A stretch of DNA of 64,000 nt from Hyphomicrobiales bacterium (GCA_900465915.1 UBKJ01000007.1:20675-84674); one strand, 5' to 3'. Counted from the first letter of the stretch, positions 36,608 through 45,635 are shown. Translations and numbers: made by a program. The notes: generated by a model from the letters alone, not told the origin.

Positions 36608-37207
36608 TCAGCCGCGCGGCAGGAGTTCGGCCAGCTCGGGATGCAGTTCCTCGAAGCGCTTGCGCCAGCGCTTCAGCTTCGGCCGGCCCCGCTCCCATTT
36701 GCCGTCGAAGCGCAGCGCCAGGTAGCCGAGCGCGGCGGCGACGGCGAGATGGCCGGCGTGCAGCTTGCCGGCCAGCCGGGGCGGGGCCTCGTTGAGCAGG
36801 TCCATGGCGCGTTCGGCCTTGCGCCATTGCAGGTCCAGCCAGGGCTGGTGCACCTTCTCCTGCGGGCGGGCGCGGCGCTCGTAGACATGGGCCAGCAGCA
36901 CGTCGCACAGGCCGTCGGCCAGCGCCTCGTAGCGTTCGGCCACGGTGCGCTTGTCGGCGTTGCGCGGCAGAAGCTTGCCGCCCGAGACGCGGTTGAGATA
37001 TTGCACGATGGCGCGGCTGTCGAAGATTCCCTCGCCGCCGTCGGTGGCGAGCGTCGGGATCTTGCCCAGCGGATTGGCGGCCAGCAGCGCCGCCGGCTCG
37101 GCGGCGGTGTCGACGATCACGCTTTCCGCCTCCACGCCCGCGAGGCGCGCGGCCATGCGCGCCTTGGCGCTGTAGGGCGAGGCGGGCGAATAGAAGATCT
37201 TGGTCAT
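36608..37207 (-). CDS. glutathione S-transferase family protein
   Basis: A 199-residue protein with the thioredoxin-fold N-domain (TKIFYSPASPYSAKARM) and an all-helical C-domain. NPLGKIPTL with the cis-Pro and DSRAIVQYLN are the glutathione-binding motifs. The catalytic residue is probably Ser in SPYSAK. The ATG at 37207 with CCAGGA upstream was chosen over the GTG at 37213. The substrate is unknown. Confidence 0.88.
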   Translation of the reverse strand: MTKIFYSPASPYSAKARMAARLAGVEAESVIVDTAAEPAALLAANPLGKIPTLATDGGEGIFDSRAIVQYLNRVSGGKLLPRNADKRTVAERYEALADGLCDVLLAHVYERRARPQEKVHQPWLDLQWRKAERAMDLLNEAPPRLAGKLHAGHLAVAAALGYLALRFDGKWERGRPKLKRWRKRFEELHPELAELLPRG

Positions 37208-37229
37208 GGTCACGTCCTGGATGAAGCCG

Positions 37230-37895
37230 TCAGCGGGTCGCGGGCAAGGTCACCGAGCGGCTGCGGCAGGCGTTGAGATTGGCCTCTCCGCAAGCGCGGA
37301 ACGTCATGTCCCGGCCCATGCAGATGCGCACTTCCTGGAGATAGTTCTTCTGGCACGTCACCGCGATTCCCGCCGGCGTCATGCCCGGATTGGCGGCGAT
37401 GAAGGCTTTTTCCACCAGCATCGGGTCGACGCGGCGGTCGAAGGCGACGCTGCGCAGGCTGGGCGGAATGGAGACGTGATTATAGGCGTCGCGCACCGTG
37501 GCGAAATAATCGCGCTGCGACAGTCCCGTGCAGCTTCCGTGCTTGCGCCATTCATAGGCGGCGAGCCCGGCCGAGGGGATGATGTCGGACAGGCTGGAGA
37601 CGATCTGCCGCGGCACGTAGCCGCCGCGATTGCCGCCGGCGTCGAGCCGGCAATTGGCCGGATAGCCCCATTCGTTCTGCGGCCACAGCCCGTGCACGAC
37701 GAAGCCGTAGGGCCTTCCGCCGCCGCATTGCTGCGCATTGGCGCGCGGCCCGGCCGAGGCGCAATAGCTCGGCGACCACGACAGCGACAGCACGTAGAAG
37801 TCGAACGCGCCGGGCTGGCCGCGATCCTCGGCCATGGCCGGCGCGGCCAGGGCCGTGGCGATCAGCGCGCCAAGAAGCGCGGCCGGGGGGCGCAT
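37230..37895 (-). CDS. secreted ribonuclease T2 family protein
   Basis: A 221-residue RNase T2/RNase I-type endoribonuclease with a signal peptide (to about APAMAE). Both catalytic segments are present: FVVHGLWPQ (His) and EWRKHGSC (Glu, Lys, His). Several cysteines suggest disulfides in the periplasm. It probably degrades RNA outside the cytoplasm for nucleotide scavenging. It begins 12 bp after the stop of the upstream secreted protein gene, so the two form an operon. Confidence 0.92.
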   Translation of the reverse strand: MRPPAALLGALIATALAAPAMAEDRGQPGAFDFYVLSLSWSPSYCASAGPRANAQQCGGGRPYGFVVHGLWPQNEWGYPANCRLDAGGNRGGYVPRQIVSSLSDIIPSAGLAAYEWRKHGSCTGLSQRDYFATVRDAYNHVSIPPSLRSVAFDRRVDPMLVEKAFIAANPGMTPAGIAVTCQKNYLQEVRICMGRDMTFRACGEANLNACRSRSVTLPATR

Positions 37896-37907
37896 CGCGG
37901 CTTCCGC

Positions 37908-38357
37908 TTAGCGCAGGACGCGGCAGCGCGCGTCGTAGACGTTCCAGCGGTCGAAGCCGTCGACGCAGAATTCGACGTTGCGGCCGACCGAGGCGAAGCC
38001 CTGGCCTTCCTCGACCATGTACCACACCGAGCGGTAGCGGCCGTCGGTGAAGGTGCCGGTGGCCTTGCAATAGGTGCGCTCGATCTGGGCCGGATTGGTC
38101 TTGGGCTCGTAGCGGGTGAGGCGGATGTCGCCCATGGCCGCGATGCCGACCTGCGGCAGGTGCGGCACATGCGTGACCTGGTAGCCGAAGCGCGACACCA
38201 CGGTCCCCAGCACGCTCTGCTGGCTGCACACGCCCGCGTCGGCCACGGGCCCGCGGCTTTCGAGGAAATCGGCGGCGCGCGCCGGCATGGCGGCGAGGGC
38301 GAGAAGCGACGCCGCGGCGAGCGCGGCGCATGAAAGGCGGTGCGGATGATGATGCAT
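37908..38357 (-). CDS. secreted small Cys-containing protein, unknown
   Basis: A 149-residue exported protein, starting MHHHPHRL with a signal peptide ending at MPARAA. The mature part has four cysteines (in VCSQQ, TYCKAT, EFCVDG and ARCRVL), which fits two disulfides, and aromatic beta strands (RSVWYMVEEGQG). I recognise no named family. It is cotranscribed with the RNase T2 gene and could be a partner or inhibitor, but that is only inferred from position. Confidence 0.72.
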   Translation of the reverse strand: MHHHPHRLSCAALAAASLLALAAMPARAADFLESRGPVADAGVCSQQSVLGTVVSRFGYQVTHVPHLPQVGIAAMGDIRLTRYEPKTNPAQIERTYCKATGTFTDGRYRSVWYMVEEGQGFASVGRNVEFCVDGFDRWNVYDARCRVLR

Positions 38358-38434
38358 GTGCTGATCCCGTGCGAAAGGCGAGTCGCTTGCGCGCCCCGTG
38401 ATTGGGCGCAGTTTCGGCCAGCCGGCCGCGCCGG

Positions 38435-39307
38435 TCAAGAGCGATCCGCCTCGCCGCGTATCCAGTCGAGCGCGAAATCGCCGCGGCCGTCTTCTCCGAG
38501 CAACAGCGCCAGTTCCGGCAGCAGCGTCCGCATCTCGCTTTCCAGCGTGAAGGGCGGGTTGACGACGATCATGCCGGTGCCGTCGAGGCGCGGCTCGGGC
38601 GAGGGCGGGCGAATCGAAAGCTCGATCCGCAGGATCTTGGCGATCCCCGTCTCGTGCAGGCGGCGGACGAAGCGCGCCGTCTCGCGCCGGTCCTTGACCG
38701 GATACCAGAGCGCGAAAGTCCCGCCCGGAAAGCGCTTATGCGCCTTTGCGAGCCCGTCGACCATGCGGTCGAAATCGCCCTCCACCTCGAAGGGCGGGTC
38801 GACCAGAACCAGCCCGCGCTTCTCCTTCGGCGGCAGATGCGCGCCCAGCGCCAGCCAGCCGTCGAGCTCCGTCACCCGCACCTGGAAATCGCCGGCGAAG
38901 AGCTTGGCCAATTTCGTCGCGTCCTGCGGATGCAGCTCGATCGCCGACAGCCGGTCCTGCTTGCGCAAAAGATGCCGGGTCAGGAGCGGCGAGCCGGGAT
39001 AATGCCGCAGGCCGCCCTTGGGGTTGGCCGCCCGCACCGCGTCGAGATAGGGCGCGAGCAGCGCCAGCGCCTGCGGGCCGACGCGGCCTTCCGCCACCGC
39101 CTTCATGACGCGGTCGATCCCGCCGGCGCGCTCGCCGGTCTTGCCGGCCTCGACGCCGGCGAGGTCGTAGAGGCCGATCCCCGCATGGGTGTCGATGACG
39201 CGGAAGGCCTGCTCCTTGCGCTTGAGATAGTCGAGGATGCGCGCCAAGACGACGTGCTTGACGACGTCGGCGAAGTTTCCGGCGTGATAGGCGTGGCGGT
39301 AATTCAT
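38435..39307 (-). CDS. rlmJ: 23S rRNA (adenine-N6)-methyltransferase RlmJ
   Basis: A 290-residue SAM-dependent enzyme that methylates A2030 of 23S rRNA (E. coli numbering). Motifs: MNYRHAYHAGNFADVVKH at the N-terminus, VIDTHAGIGLYDL, and the catalytic DPPFE. The start at 39307 gives this invariant N-terminus. Its start is 120 bp from that of the divergent EamA transporter gene. Confidence 0.94.
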   Translation of the reverse strand: MNYRHAYHAGNFADVVKHVVLARILDYLKRKEQAFRVIDTHAGIGLYDLAGVEAGKTGERAGGIDRVMKAVAEGRVGPQALALLAPYLDAVRAANPKGGLRHYPGSPLLTRHLLRKQDRLSAIELHPQDATKLAKLFAGDFQVRVTELDGWLALGAHLPPKEKRGLVLVDPPFEVEGDFDRMVDGLAKAHKRFPGGTFALWYPVKDRRETARFVRRLHETGIAKILRIELSIRPPSPEPRLDGTGMIVVNPPFTLESEMRTLLPELALLLGEDGRGDFALDWIRGEADRS

Positions 39308-39426
39308 GTCGGCGCTTGTTTCACGTCGCGCGGCCCCCCGCAAGGGGGATGCGGCGCCGGCGCGATATCCACGCCGTCGCAAATGTGACATATAGCCGAC
39401 ACCCGTTTCCCCGAATCGAGATCGCA

Positions 39427-40272
39427 ATGTCCGGCGGCGTCCTCCTCATCGTGCTCTTCGGCGCCTTCCTGCATGCGAGCTGGAACGCCATCGTCAAGAG
39501 CAGCGGCGACAAGTTCTTCGCCGCCGCCGGCGTCAACGCCGCGGCGGGCGCGGTGGCGCTGTGCCTGGTCTGGTTCCTGCCCATGCCGGCGCCTGCGAGC
39601 TGGCTCTACATGGCGGCCTCGACCACGACGCAGATCGTCTACATGTCGCTGGTCGCCGCCGCCTACAAGTCGGGCGACATGAGCGAGGCCTATCCGATCA
39701 TGCGCGGAACGCCGCCGCTCTTGGTGGCGCTGATGAGCGGCCCGCTGGTGGGCGAGGTCATGGGCTGGCGCAGCTTCGCCGGCGTGGCGCTGATCTGCGC
39801 CGGCGTGCTGGCCATGGCGCTGGAGGCGCGGCGGCGCAACGGCGGCGGGTCGAGCCGCACGCTGACGCTGGCGCTGGTCAACGCCGGCTTCATCGCCAGC
39901 TACACCATCATCGACGGGTTGGGCGTGCGCGCCTCGGGCCATGCGCCGTCCTATGTCATGTGGCTCGCCGTCATCAACGCGCTGCCGCTGCCCGGCTGGG
40001 CGCTGCGCCGCGAGCCGGACCGCTTCGTCGCCTGGCTGCGCCGCCACTGGCGGCAGGCCGTCATCGGCGGGCTCGGCACGCTCGGCTCCTATGGGCTCGC
40101 GCTCTGGGCCATGACCATGGCCCCCATCGCCGTGGTGGCCGCCCTGCGCGAGACGGCGATCCTGTTCGGCGTGCTGATCTCGGCCCTGGTCTTGAAGGAA
40201 AAGGTCGGCCCCGCGCGCATGGCCGCCGCGGCGCTGATCGTGCTCGGGGCCATCGTCTTGCGCCTTGCATGA
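39427..40272 (+). CDS. EamA family transporter
   Basis: A 281-residue inner-membrane protein with about ten helices, of the drug/metabolite transporter superfamily. Each half starts with a typical repeat (LFGAFLHASWNAIVKSSGD and VNAGFIASYTIIDGLG). The SEAYPIMRGTPPLLVAL motif is typical of the family. The substrate is unknown. A molybdopterin oxidoreductase gene follows after 27 bp on the same strand, so the two may be cotranscribed. Confidence 0.87.
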   Translation: MSGGVLLIVLFGAFLHASWNAIVKSSGDKFFAAAGVNAAAGAVALCLVWFLPMPAPASWLYMAASTTTQIVYMSLVAAAYKSGDMSEAYPIMRGTPPLLVALMSGPLVGEVMGWRSFAGVALICAGVLAMALEARRRNGGGSSRTLTLALVNAGFIASYTIIDGLGVRASGHAPSYVMWLAVINALPLPGWALRREPDRFVAWLRRHWRQAVIGGLGTLGSYGLALWAMTMAPIAVVAALRETAILFGVLISALVLKEKVGPARMAAAALIVLGAIVLRLA

Positions 40273-40299
40273 CGGCCGGTTTGAGCGCAGAACAGGCGC

Positions 40300-42414
40300 A
40301 TGAACGAGAACGCCCGCCTGTCCAACATCCGCATCGGCCATTCGGCCTGCCCGCATGACTGCCCGTCCACCTGCGCGCTCGACGTGGAGCTTCTGGACGC
40401 GCGCACCATCGGCCGGGTGCGTGGGGCGAAGGACAACAGCTACACCGCCGGCGTGATCTGCGCCAAGGTGGCGCGCTACGCCGAGCGCGTGCATCACCCC
40501 GACCGGCTCAGCCATCCGCTGGTGCGTACAGGCGCCAAGGGCGAGGGCGCATGGAAACAGGCCTCGTGGGAGGCGGCGCTCGACCTCGTCGCCGAGCGTT
40601 TTCTCAAGGCCGAGCGAGACTATGGCTCCGAAACCGTCTGGCCCTATTACTACGCCGGCACGATGGGGCTGGTGCAGCGCGACTCCATCAACCGGCTGCG
40701 CTTCGCCAAGCGCTATTCCAACCAGTTCGACAGTTTCTGCACCAACATGGCCTGGACCGGCTATTTCGCCGGCACCGGCAGCCTGACCGGCCCCGACCCG
40801 CGCGAGATGGCCAAGGCCGACGTGGTGGTGATCTGGGGCACCAACGCCGCCGCCACGCAGGTCAACGTCATGACCCACGCCGTGCGGGCGCGCAAGGAGC
40901 GCGGGGCCAAGATCGTCGTCATCGACATCTACGCCAACGCCACCGTGCGCCAGGCCGACATGGGCGTGGTGCTGAAGCCCGGCACCGACGGAGCCTTCGC
41001 CTGCGCGGTCATGCACGTCCTGTTCCGCGACGGCCTCGCCGACTGGGATTATCTCGACCGCTACACCGACGACCCGAAGGGGCTCGAGGCGCATCTTTCC
41101 ACCCGCACGCCGGAATGGGCGGCGGCGATCACCGGCCTGACGGTGGAGGAGATCGAGGCCTTCGCCCATCTCGTCGGCAAGACGAAACGCACCTTCTTCC
41201 GCCTCGGCTACGGCTTCACGCGCCAGCGCAACGGCGCGGTCAACATGCATGCGGCGGCCAGCATCGCCTGCGTCACCGGCGCGTGGAAATACGAGGGCGG
41301 CGGCGCGTTTCATTCCAATTCCGGCATCTTCCGCATGGACAAGCGCGAGATCGAGGGCAGCGCCATGCAGGACAAGAGCATCCGCTTCCTCGACCAGTCC
41401 AAGATCGGCCGCATCCTCACCGGAGACCCGCAGGCGCTCTATGGCGGCCCGCCGGTGACCGCCATGCTGATCCAGAACACCAACCCGGTCAACGTCACGC
41501 CCGAGCAGCGGCTGGTGAAGCGCGGCTTCGCCCGCGAGGACCTGTTCACGGTGGTGCATGAGCAGTTCATGACCGACACGGCCAAGATGGCCGACGTGGT
41601 CCTGCCCGCCACCACCTTCCTCGAGCATGACGACATCTACCGCGCCGGCGGCCAGCAGCACGTGGTGCTGGGGCCGAGGCTGATCGAGCCCTACGCCGAG
41701 GCGCGGCCCAACATCTTCGTCATCAACGAGCTGGCCAAGCGGCTCGGCGTCGGCCATCTGCCGGGCTTCGGCCTCGACGAGCGCACGCTGATCGACCACA
41801 TGAACGCCGGCAGCAACCTGCCGCATTTCGACGAATTGAAGGAAAAGCGTTTCGTCGACCTTCAGCCGCCCTTCGACGAGGCGCATTATATCAATGGCTT
41901 CAAATGGCCGGACGGCAAATTCCGCTTCCGCCCCGACTGGGCCGGCAGCCCGTCGCCCAACCGCCCGCCGGAAAACATGGGCCTGCAAGGGGCCTACGAG
42001 ACCATCCCCGCCTGGCCGGACTATTGGGAGGCCATCGAGGCCGCCGACGCCGAGCATCCGTTTCGCCTCGCGACCTCGCCGGCGCATAATTTCCTGAATT
42101 CCAGCTTCGCCGAGACGCCGACCTCGCGCGCCAAGGAAGTGCGGCCCGAACTGCTGATCCACCCCGACGACGCGGCGGCGCTTGGCATCGAAGACGGCGA
42201 ACTCATTGAGATCGGCAACCACCGCGGCGAGGTGGCGCTGCACGCGGTCCTGCGCGCCGGCCAGAAGCGCGGCGTGGTGATCTCGGAAGGCATCTTCCCC
42301 AACTCCGCCTTCGAGCGCGGCGAGGGCATCAACGTCCTCGTCGGCGCCGAATCCGCGGCCCCCTATGGCGGGCTGGCGGTGCACGACACCAAGATCTGGA
42401 TTCGCAAGCTCTAG
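40300..42414 (+). CDS. molybdopterin-dependent oxidoreductase, single-subunit
   Basis: A 704-residue member of the DMSO-reductase/formate-dehydrogenase superfamily. The N-terminal cluster ligands are SACPHDCPSTC with a later Cys in GVICAKV, enough for one [4Fe-4S]. Cofactor-binding regions include WGTNAAATQVNVM, QNTNPVNVTPEQ and a C-terminal domain (SPAHNFLNSSFAETPT). There is no Tat signal, so it is cytoplasmic. No electron-transfer or membrane subunit lies beside it, so its redox partner and substrate are unknown. Cofactor supply is consistent with moaE-moaD at 31 kb. Confidence 0.87.
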   Translation: MNENARLSNIRIGHSACPHDCPSTCALDVELLDARTIGRVRGAKDNSYTAGVICAKVARYAERVHHPDRLSHPLVRTGAKGEGAWKQASWEAALDLVAERFLKAERDYGSETVWPYYYAGTMGLVQRDSINRLRFAKRYSNQFDSFCTNMAWTGYFAGTGSLTGPDPREMAKADVVVIWGTNAAATQVNVMTHAVRARKERGAKIVVIDIYANATVRQADMGVVLKPGTDGAFACAVMHVLFRDGLADWDYLDRYTDDPKGLEAHLSTRTPEWAAAITGLTVEEIEAFAHLVGKTKRTFFRLGYGFTRQRNGAVNMHAAASIACVTGAWKYEGGGAFHSNSGIFRMDKREIEGSAMQDKSIRFLDQSKIGRILTGDPQALYGGPPVTAMLIQNTNPVNVTPEQRLVKRGFAREDLFTVVHEQFMTDTAKMADVVLPATTFLEHDDIYRAGGQQHVVLGPRLIEPYAEARPNIFVINELAKRLGVGHLPGFGLDERTLIDHMNAGSNLPHFDELKEKRFVDLQPPFDEAHYINGFKWPDGKFRFRPDWAGSPSPNRPPENMGLQGAYETIPAWPDYWEAIEAADAEHPFRLATSPAHNFLNSSFAETPTSRAKEVRPELLIHPDDAAALGIEDGELIEIGNHRGEVALHAVLRAGQKRGVVISEGIFPNSAFERGEGINVLVGAESAAPYGGLAVHDTKIWIRKL

Positions 42415-42468
42415 GCGGAGCGCCTGCGCTGCGCGAAGACCGGTGTCGGAATCGGCCTTTTCCGGCGG

Positions 42469-42939
42469 CTAGACCGCCGAAACCCCGGATGACCGCCGCA
42501 ACTGGTGAACGCGGCGCACGAGATCGTGCTCGTCGGCGTCGTCCAGCCGGGCCAGCCGTCGCTTGCCGCAACGGGCGTCGAGAACGCCGAGCGCGCGGAT
42601 CAGCGGCCTCGGGCTTGCGAGCATTTCCTCGACGGATTGGCTGAGCGATTCGAACATCGCGCGATGCAGCGCGACATGATCCGCCACGCCTTGCGCTTCG
42701 AGCTTCCCTTCGATGTCCTGCGCGCCGGCGTCCGCCTCCATCGCGGCGCGCGCCTTCAAATACCGATAATAGGCGGCGCCGTAGATTTTGTCGCCGTCCA
42801 GCGTCACGAGGAATTCTCCCTCCTGGTCGTGCGCATGGCGATATCGCGTCGTATGCACCTGCACCCGGCCGACGGCTTCCGGGGCGAAACGCGCTTCGAC
42901 GAGCTGCTTCAGTTTGGTCCATTTCATCGGCGCGCCCAT
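42469..42939 (-). CDS. SF0329 family protein
   Basis: A 156-residue protein that I recognise from the SF0329 family by MKWTKLKQLVEARF, GRVQVHTTRYRHAHDQEGEF and the C-terminal SVEEMLASPRPLIRALGVLDARCGKRRL. The family is of unknown function and is best known from Firmicutes and enterobacteria, so transfer into this chromosome is possible. The start is uncertain (ATG 42939 or 42927). It lies at the edge of the stretch carrying the pyruvyl transferase cassette; the 243 bp between it and the next gene hold no convincing frame. Confidence 0.78.
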   Translation of the reverse strand: MGAPMKWTKLKQLVEARFAPEAVGRVQVHTTRYRHAHDQEGEFLVTLDGDKIYGAAYYRYLKARAAMEADAGAQDIEGKLEAQGVADHVALHRAMFESLSQSVEEMLASPRPLIRALGVLDARCGKRRLARLDDADEHDLVRRVHQLRRSSGVSAV

Positions 42940-43182
42940 CGATCCGGGTTGTCGGCGGCCAATGCCGCGTTCCATAGCTGGTCATAATATGCCCGCGCCG
43001 GTCCGCGATCCGCAAACAAAAAACGCTGGCGCGGGCCGCGCTGTCGGCAAGATTTGTCTCGCCCAAGAACCCGTTGCGCCGGTTCCGGCGCGCATCGGAA
43101 GCCGGCGAAAGGGCCATCGCCGAACAACCCGCGCCCATGGCGGCTCGCAACGTCAAGATACGGCTCCGCAAGCTCCAACCGC

Positions 43183-44346
43183 TTACACGCCCCGGCTCGG
43201 CCAAAACCCGCGCTTTCGCATCGAGCGCTTGTATTTCGCCACGTTGCGTTTCAGGAGCGGCTCGCGGGGGACGCCGCGGGCGACGAGCTTGTCGAGCGCG
43301 GCCTTGATGTCTGGCCGGTCGCGCCAGGGATAGAGCGACAGGTTTCGGAAGGCGCCGAGCACGACCTCGCTGCGAAACCTCATCCTGAGCACCTGCTCCG
43401 GCGTCACCGGCGCGCCGAGCGCGGGAAAGTCCGTCACGCCGTTGGCCATGAAATTGAGCTTGGTGCGGGTGCATTTCTCGCAGGTCCCGCAATTGCCCGC
43501 GGTCTCCGGGTGCTCCCAGCACACCCGCAGGTTCGCCAGCACCGGCTTCTCCGTGGCCAGCGCCGCCGCCTTTTCCGTCCGGGCCGTTCCGCCGCCGGTG
43601 AAGCGGATCGGGAAGGACGGGCCGCTCATCATCGGGTTGCTGACGGCGTTGCTGCCCCAGCCCAGCATCTCGCCTTCATAGACCTCGTCGGCGGCGACGA
43701 TCCCCGCCGACACGCGGCCCTTGAGCAGGTGCAGCACAGAGGCGAGGGCGAAGACGTGATATTGCTCCCAAGGAACGTTGAGCCGGCGCAAATCGGTGCG
43801 CACGACGGTGAGCGTCGCGCCGTAATGCTCCAGGATGGCGGCGGCGTGCAGCCGCGCGCCCTCGAAGCGGTCGGGCCGCTCCAGCGGCACGTCGAAGCCG
43901 TGCACCAGCACGCCCGAGCGGATGTCCATGCCCCGGCGGCCGATCAGCCCGCGCTTATGCGCGTGAAGGGCGAAGGTCGCGTCCAGGCCGCCGGAGAAGG
44001 CTGCCGCCGCCGTCCGGTCCGGCGGCAGGGCGACCGGGGTGACGGTAGGGGCGTCGATATCGACATGCCTGAACAGGTCCGGGCGCCAGCGCGTCCACGC
44101 GTCCTGCGCTTCGTCGAGCTGCTCCAGCAGGCCGGCGTCCACCGGGGCCTCGACCCTGAGGCTAAAACCCTGCCGCATGGCGTAGGGCAGGAAAGCCAGC
44201 AGCGCCGCGTCGCCGATCCCATCGGCATGCGGCGTCAGCGCGCCGGAAAACTCATAGAAGATCGACGTCCGCAAGCCCGAATCCGCAACGGCGTCGACGG
44301 TCGTCGTCGCGCCTGCGATGGAAGGCGTGAGCCGCAATGTCGGCAT
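43183..44346 (-). CDS. PP-loop (QueC-like) ATPase-family protein, paralogue B
   Basis: A 387-residue soluble protein. An N-terminal domain (about 1-110: IFYEFSGALTPHADGIGDAA) precedes a PP-loop nucleotide-binding domain with SGGLDA at 118-123, then LVHGFDVPLE and a C-terminal four-Cys motif C-x9-C-x2-C-x2-C (about 276-292), as in QueC zinc sites. The family recurs in polysaccharide loci without assigned function. It differs from paralogue A at the PP-loop, Ala for Ser in SGGLDST. The ATG at 44346 carries the same GGGGAA leader as A; an in-frame ATG at 44367 is less likely. Very similar to A along its length. Confidence 0.85.
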   Translation of the reverse strand: MPTLRLTPSIAGATTTVDAVADSGLRTSIFYEFSGALTPHADGIGDAALLAFLPYAMRQGFSLRVEAPVDAGLLEQLDEAQDAWTRWRPDLFRHVDIDAPTVTPVALPPDRTAAAAFSGGLDATFALHAHKRGLIGRRGMDIRSGVLVHGFDVPLERPDRFEGARLHAAAILEHYGATLTVVRTDLRRLNVPWEQYHVFALASVLHLLKGRVSAGIVAADEVYEGEMLGWGSNAVSNPMMSGPSFPIRFTGGGTARTEKAAALATEKPVLANLRVCWEHPETAGNCGTCEKCTRTKLNFMANGVTDFPALGAPVTPEQVLRMRFRSEVVLGAFRNLSLYPWRDRPDIKAALDKLVARGVPREPLLKRNVAKYKRSMRKRGFWPSRGV

Positions 44347-44374
44347 GATCTGTTCCCCAAGTCCCATGGCCTTT

Positions 44375-44430
44375 TTACAGCAACGCGGGCGCGGTGAGAA
44401 TTGCCGTTCGGGCTTATCCGCGCCATGGCG
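44375..44430 (-). pseudogene. relic of the pyruvyl transferase gene 3' end
   Basis: Between paralogues A and B the minus strand contains GCAATTCTCA followed by a G+C-rich stretch and TGCTGTAA. The same string, with a few substitutions, ends the intact pyruvyl transferase gene at 45636-45670 (its last codons for AILIARGML-stop). The spacing to the next ATG (about 30 bp) and the GGGGAAC ribosome-binding site are also conserved. It is the copied upstream flank from a tandem duplication, no longer coding. Confidence 0.8.
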
Positions 44431-44453
44431 CTGTTACGCCGCGCCCCCGCGCT

Positions 44454-45605
44454 TCAGCCGGGCCAGAGCCCGCGTTTCTTCAGCGATCGCTTATATTTTG
44501 CCACATGGCGCCGCAATCCCCGGTCCTTCAGGCCGCGCTCGATGCGCTTGAGCAGCGCGGCCTTGATGTCCGGCCGGTCGGTCCAGGGATAGAGCGCCAG
44601 CTCGCGCAGAAAATTGAGCGCGATCTCCTCATAGATCGGCGCGTCGAGGATCTGCTGCACGGTGACCGGCGCGCCGAGCGCGGGAAAATCCTCCACCCCG
44701 TTCGCCATGAAATTCAGCTTCGTCCGCACGCATTTCTCGCATGTCCCGCAATTGGTGGGGCTTTCGGGATGCTCCCAGCACACGCGCAGATTCGCCAGCG
44801 CCGGCGCTTCGCCGCAGAGCGCGCCCGCCTTTTCCGTGCGGGTCCATCCGCCGCCGGTGAAGCGGATCGGGAAGGACGGGCCGCTCATCATCTGGTTGGT
44901 GACGCTGTTGCTGCCCCAGCCCAGGATCTCCTGGTCGTAGACCTGGTCCGGGGCGATGGTCCCCGCCGACACGTGCCCCTTGAAGAGATGCAGCATGGAG
45001 GTGGTGGCGAATATGAAATACTGGCCCCACGGAATATCCACGCAGCGCAGATTGGTGCGGACCACCGTCAGCGGCACGTCGTAATGGTCGAGAATGGCCT
45101 TCGCGCGCACCCTTGCGTTCTCGAACCAGCCCGGCTGTTCCAGCGGTATGTCGAGCCCGTGCCCCAGCACGCCCGCGCGGATGTCCAGCGTCCGCCGGCC
45201 CATCAGCCCGCGCTTGTGGGCGTGAAGCGAGAAGGTCGAATCCAGCCCGCCGGAGAAGGCGACGACCGCCGTCTGGTCCGCCGGCAGGGCGTCGGGGATG
45301 GTTTCGGCGGCGTCGATGGCGACGCGCCTGTACATGTCCGGGCTCCAGCGCAGCCATGCGTCCTGCGCTTCCTCGAGCTGCCGCAGCAGCCCGGCGTCCA
45401 CGGCGGCCTCGACCTTGATGTCCAGCCCCTGCCGCATGGCGCAGGGCAGGAAGGCCAGCAGCGCCGCGTCGCCCAGCCCGTCGGCGTGCGGCGTCAGCGC
45501 GCCGGAGAATTCATAGAAGATCGACGTGCGGAAGCCCGAATCCGCAACCGCGTCGATGGTCGCCACCGCGCCTTTGATGGAAGGCGCGACCCGCAATGTC
45601 GGCAT
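44454..45605 (-). CDS. PP-loop (QueC-like) ATPase-family protein, paralogue A
   Basis: A 383-residue soluble protein of the same architecture as B. The PP-loop SGGLDS is at 118-123, in canonical form with Ser and Thr after Asp; GHGLDIPLE is at 148-156; HVSAGTIAPDQVY and GWGSNSVTN follow; Cys276, 286, 289 and 292 form a QueC-like zinc motif. The PP-loop fold normally adenylates a carbonyl or carboxyl oxygen and releases pyrophosphate; the substrate here is unknown. It begins 30 bp after the pyruvyl transferase stop, with GGGGGAAC before its ATG, so it shares that operon. Confidence 0.87.
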   Translation of the reverse strand: MPTLRVAPSIKGAVATIDAVADSGFRTSIFYEFSGALTPHADGLGDAALLAFLPCAMRQGLDIKVEAAVDAGLLRQLEEAQDAWLRWSPDMYRRVAIDAAETIPDALPADQTAVVAFSGGLDSTFSLHAHKRGLMGRRTLDIRAGVLGHGLDIPLEQPGWFENARVRAKAILDHYDVPLTVVRTNLRCVDIPWGQYFIFATTSMLHLFKGHVSAGTIAPDQVYDQEILGWGSNSVTNQMMSGPSFPIRFTGGGWTRTEKAGALCGEAPALANLRVCWEHPESPTNCGTCEKCVRTKLNFMANGVEDFPALGAPVTVQQILDAPIYEEIALNFLRELALYPWTDRPDIKAALLKRIERGLKDRGLRRHVAKYKRSLKKRGLWPG

Positions 45606-45635
45606 GATCCGTTCCCCCGAAAATCCGTCGCCTTG

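Noticed and set aside
39304..42384. A 1026-codon open frame on the minus strand
   Set aside because: It is antisense to the EamA and molybdopterin oxidoreductase genes, whose products have clear family motifs; the frame is kept open by high G+C.
42924..43178. An 84-codon minus-strand frame between the PP-loop B gene and the SF0329 gene, ending in an ATGA overlap with an alternative SF0329 start
   Set aside because: It starts with TTG, has no ribosome-binding site, no in-frame ATG and no recognisable family, so it is more likely chance.
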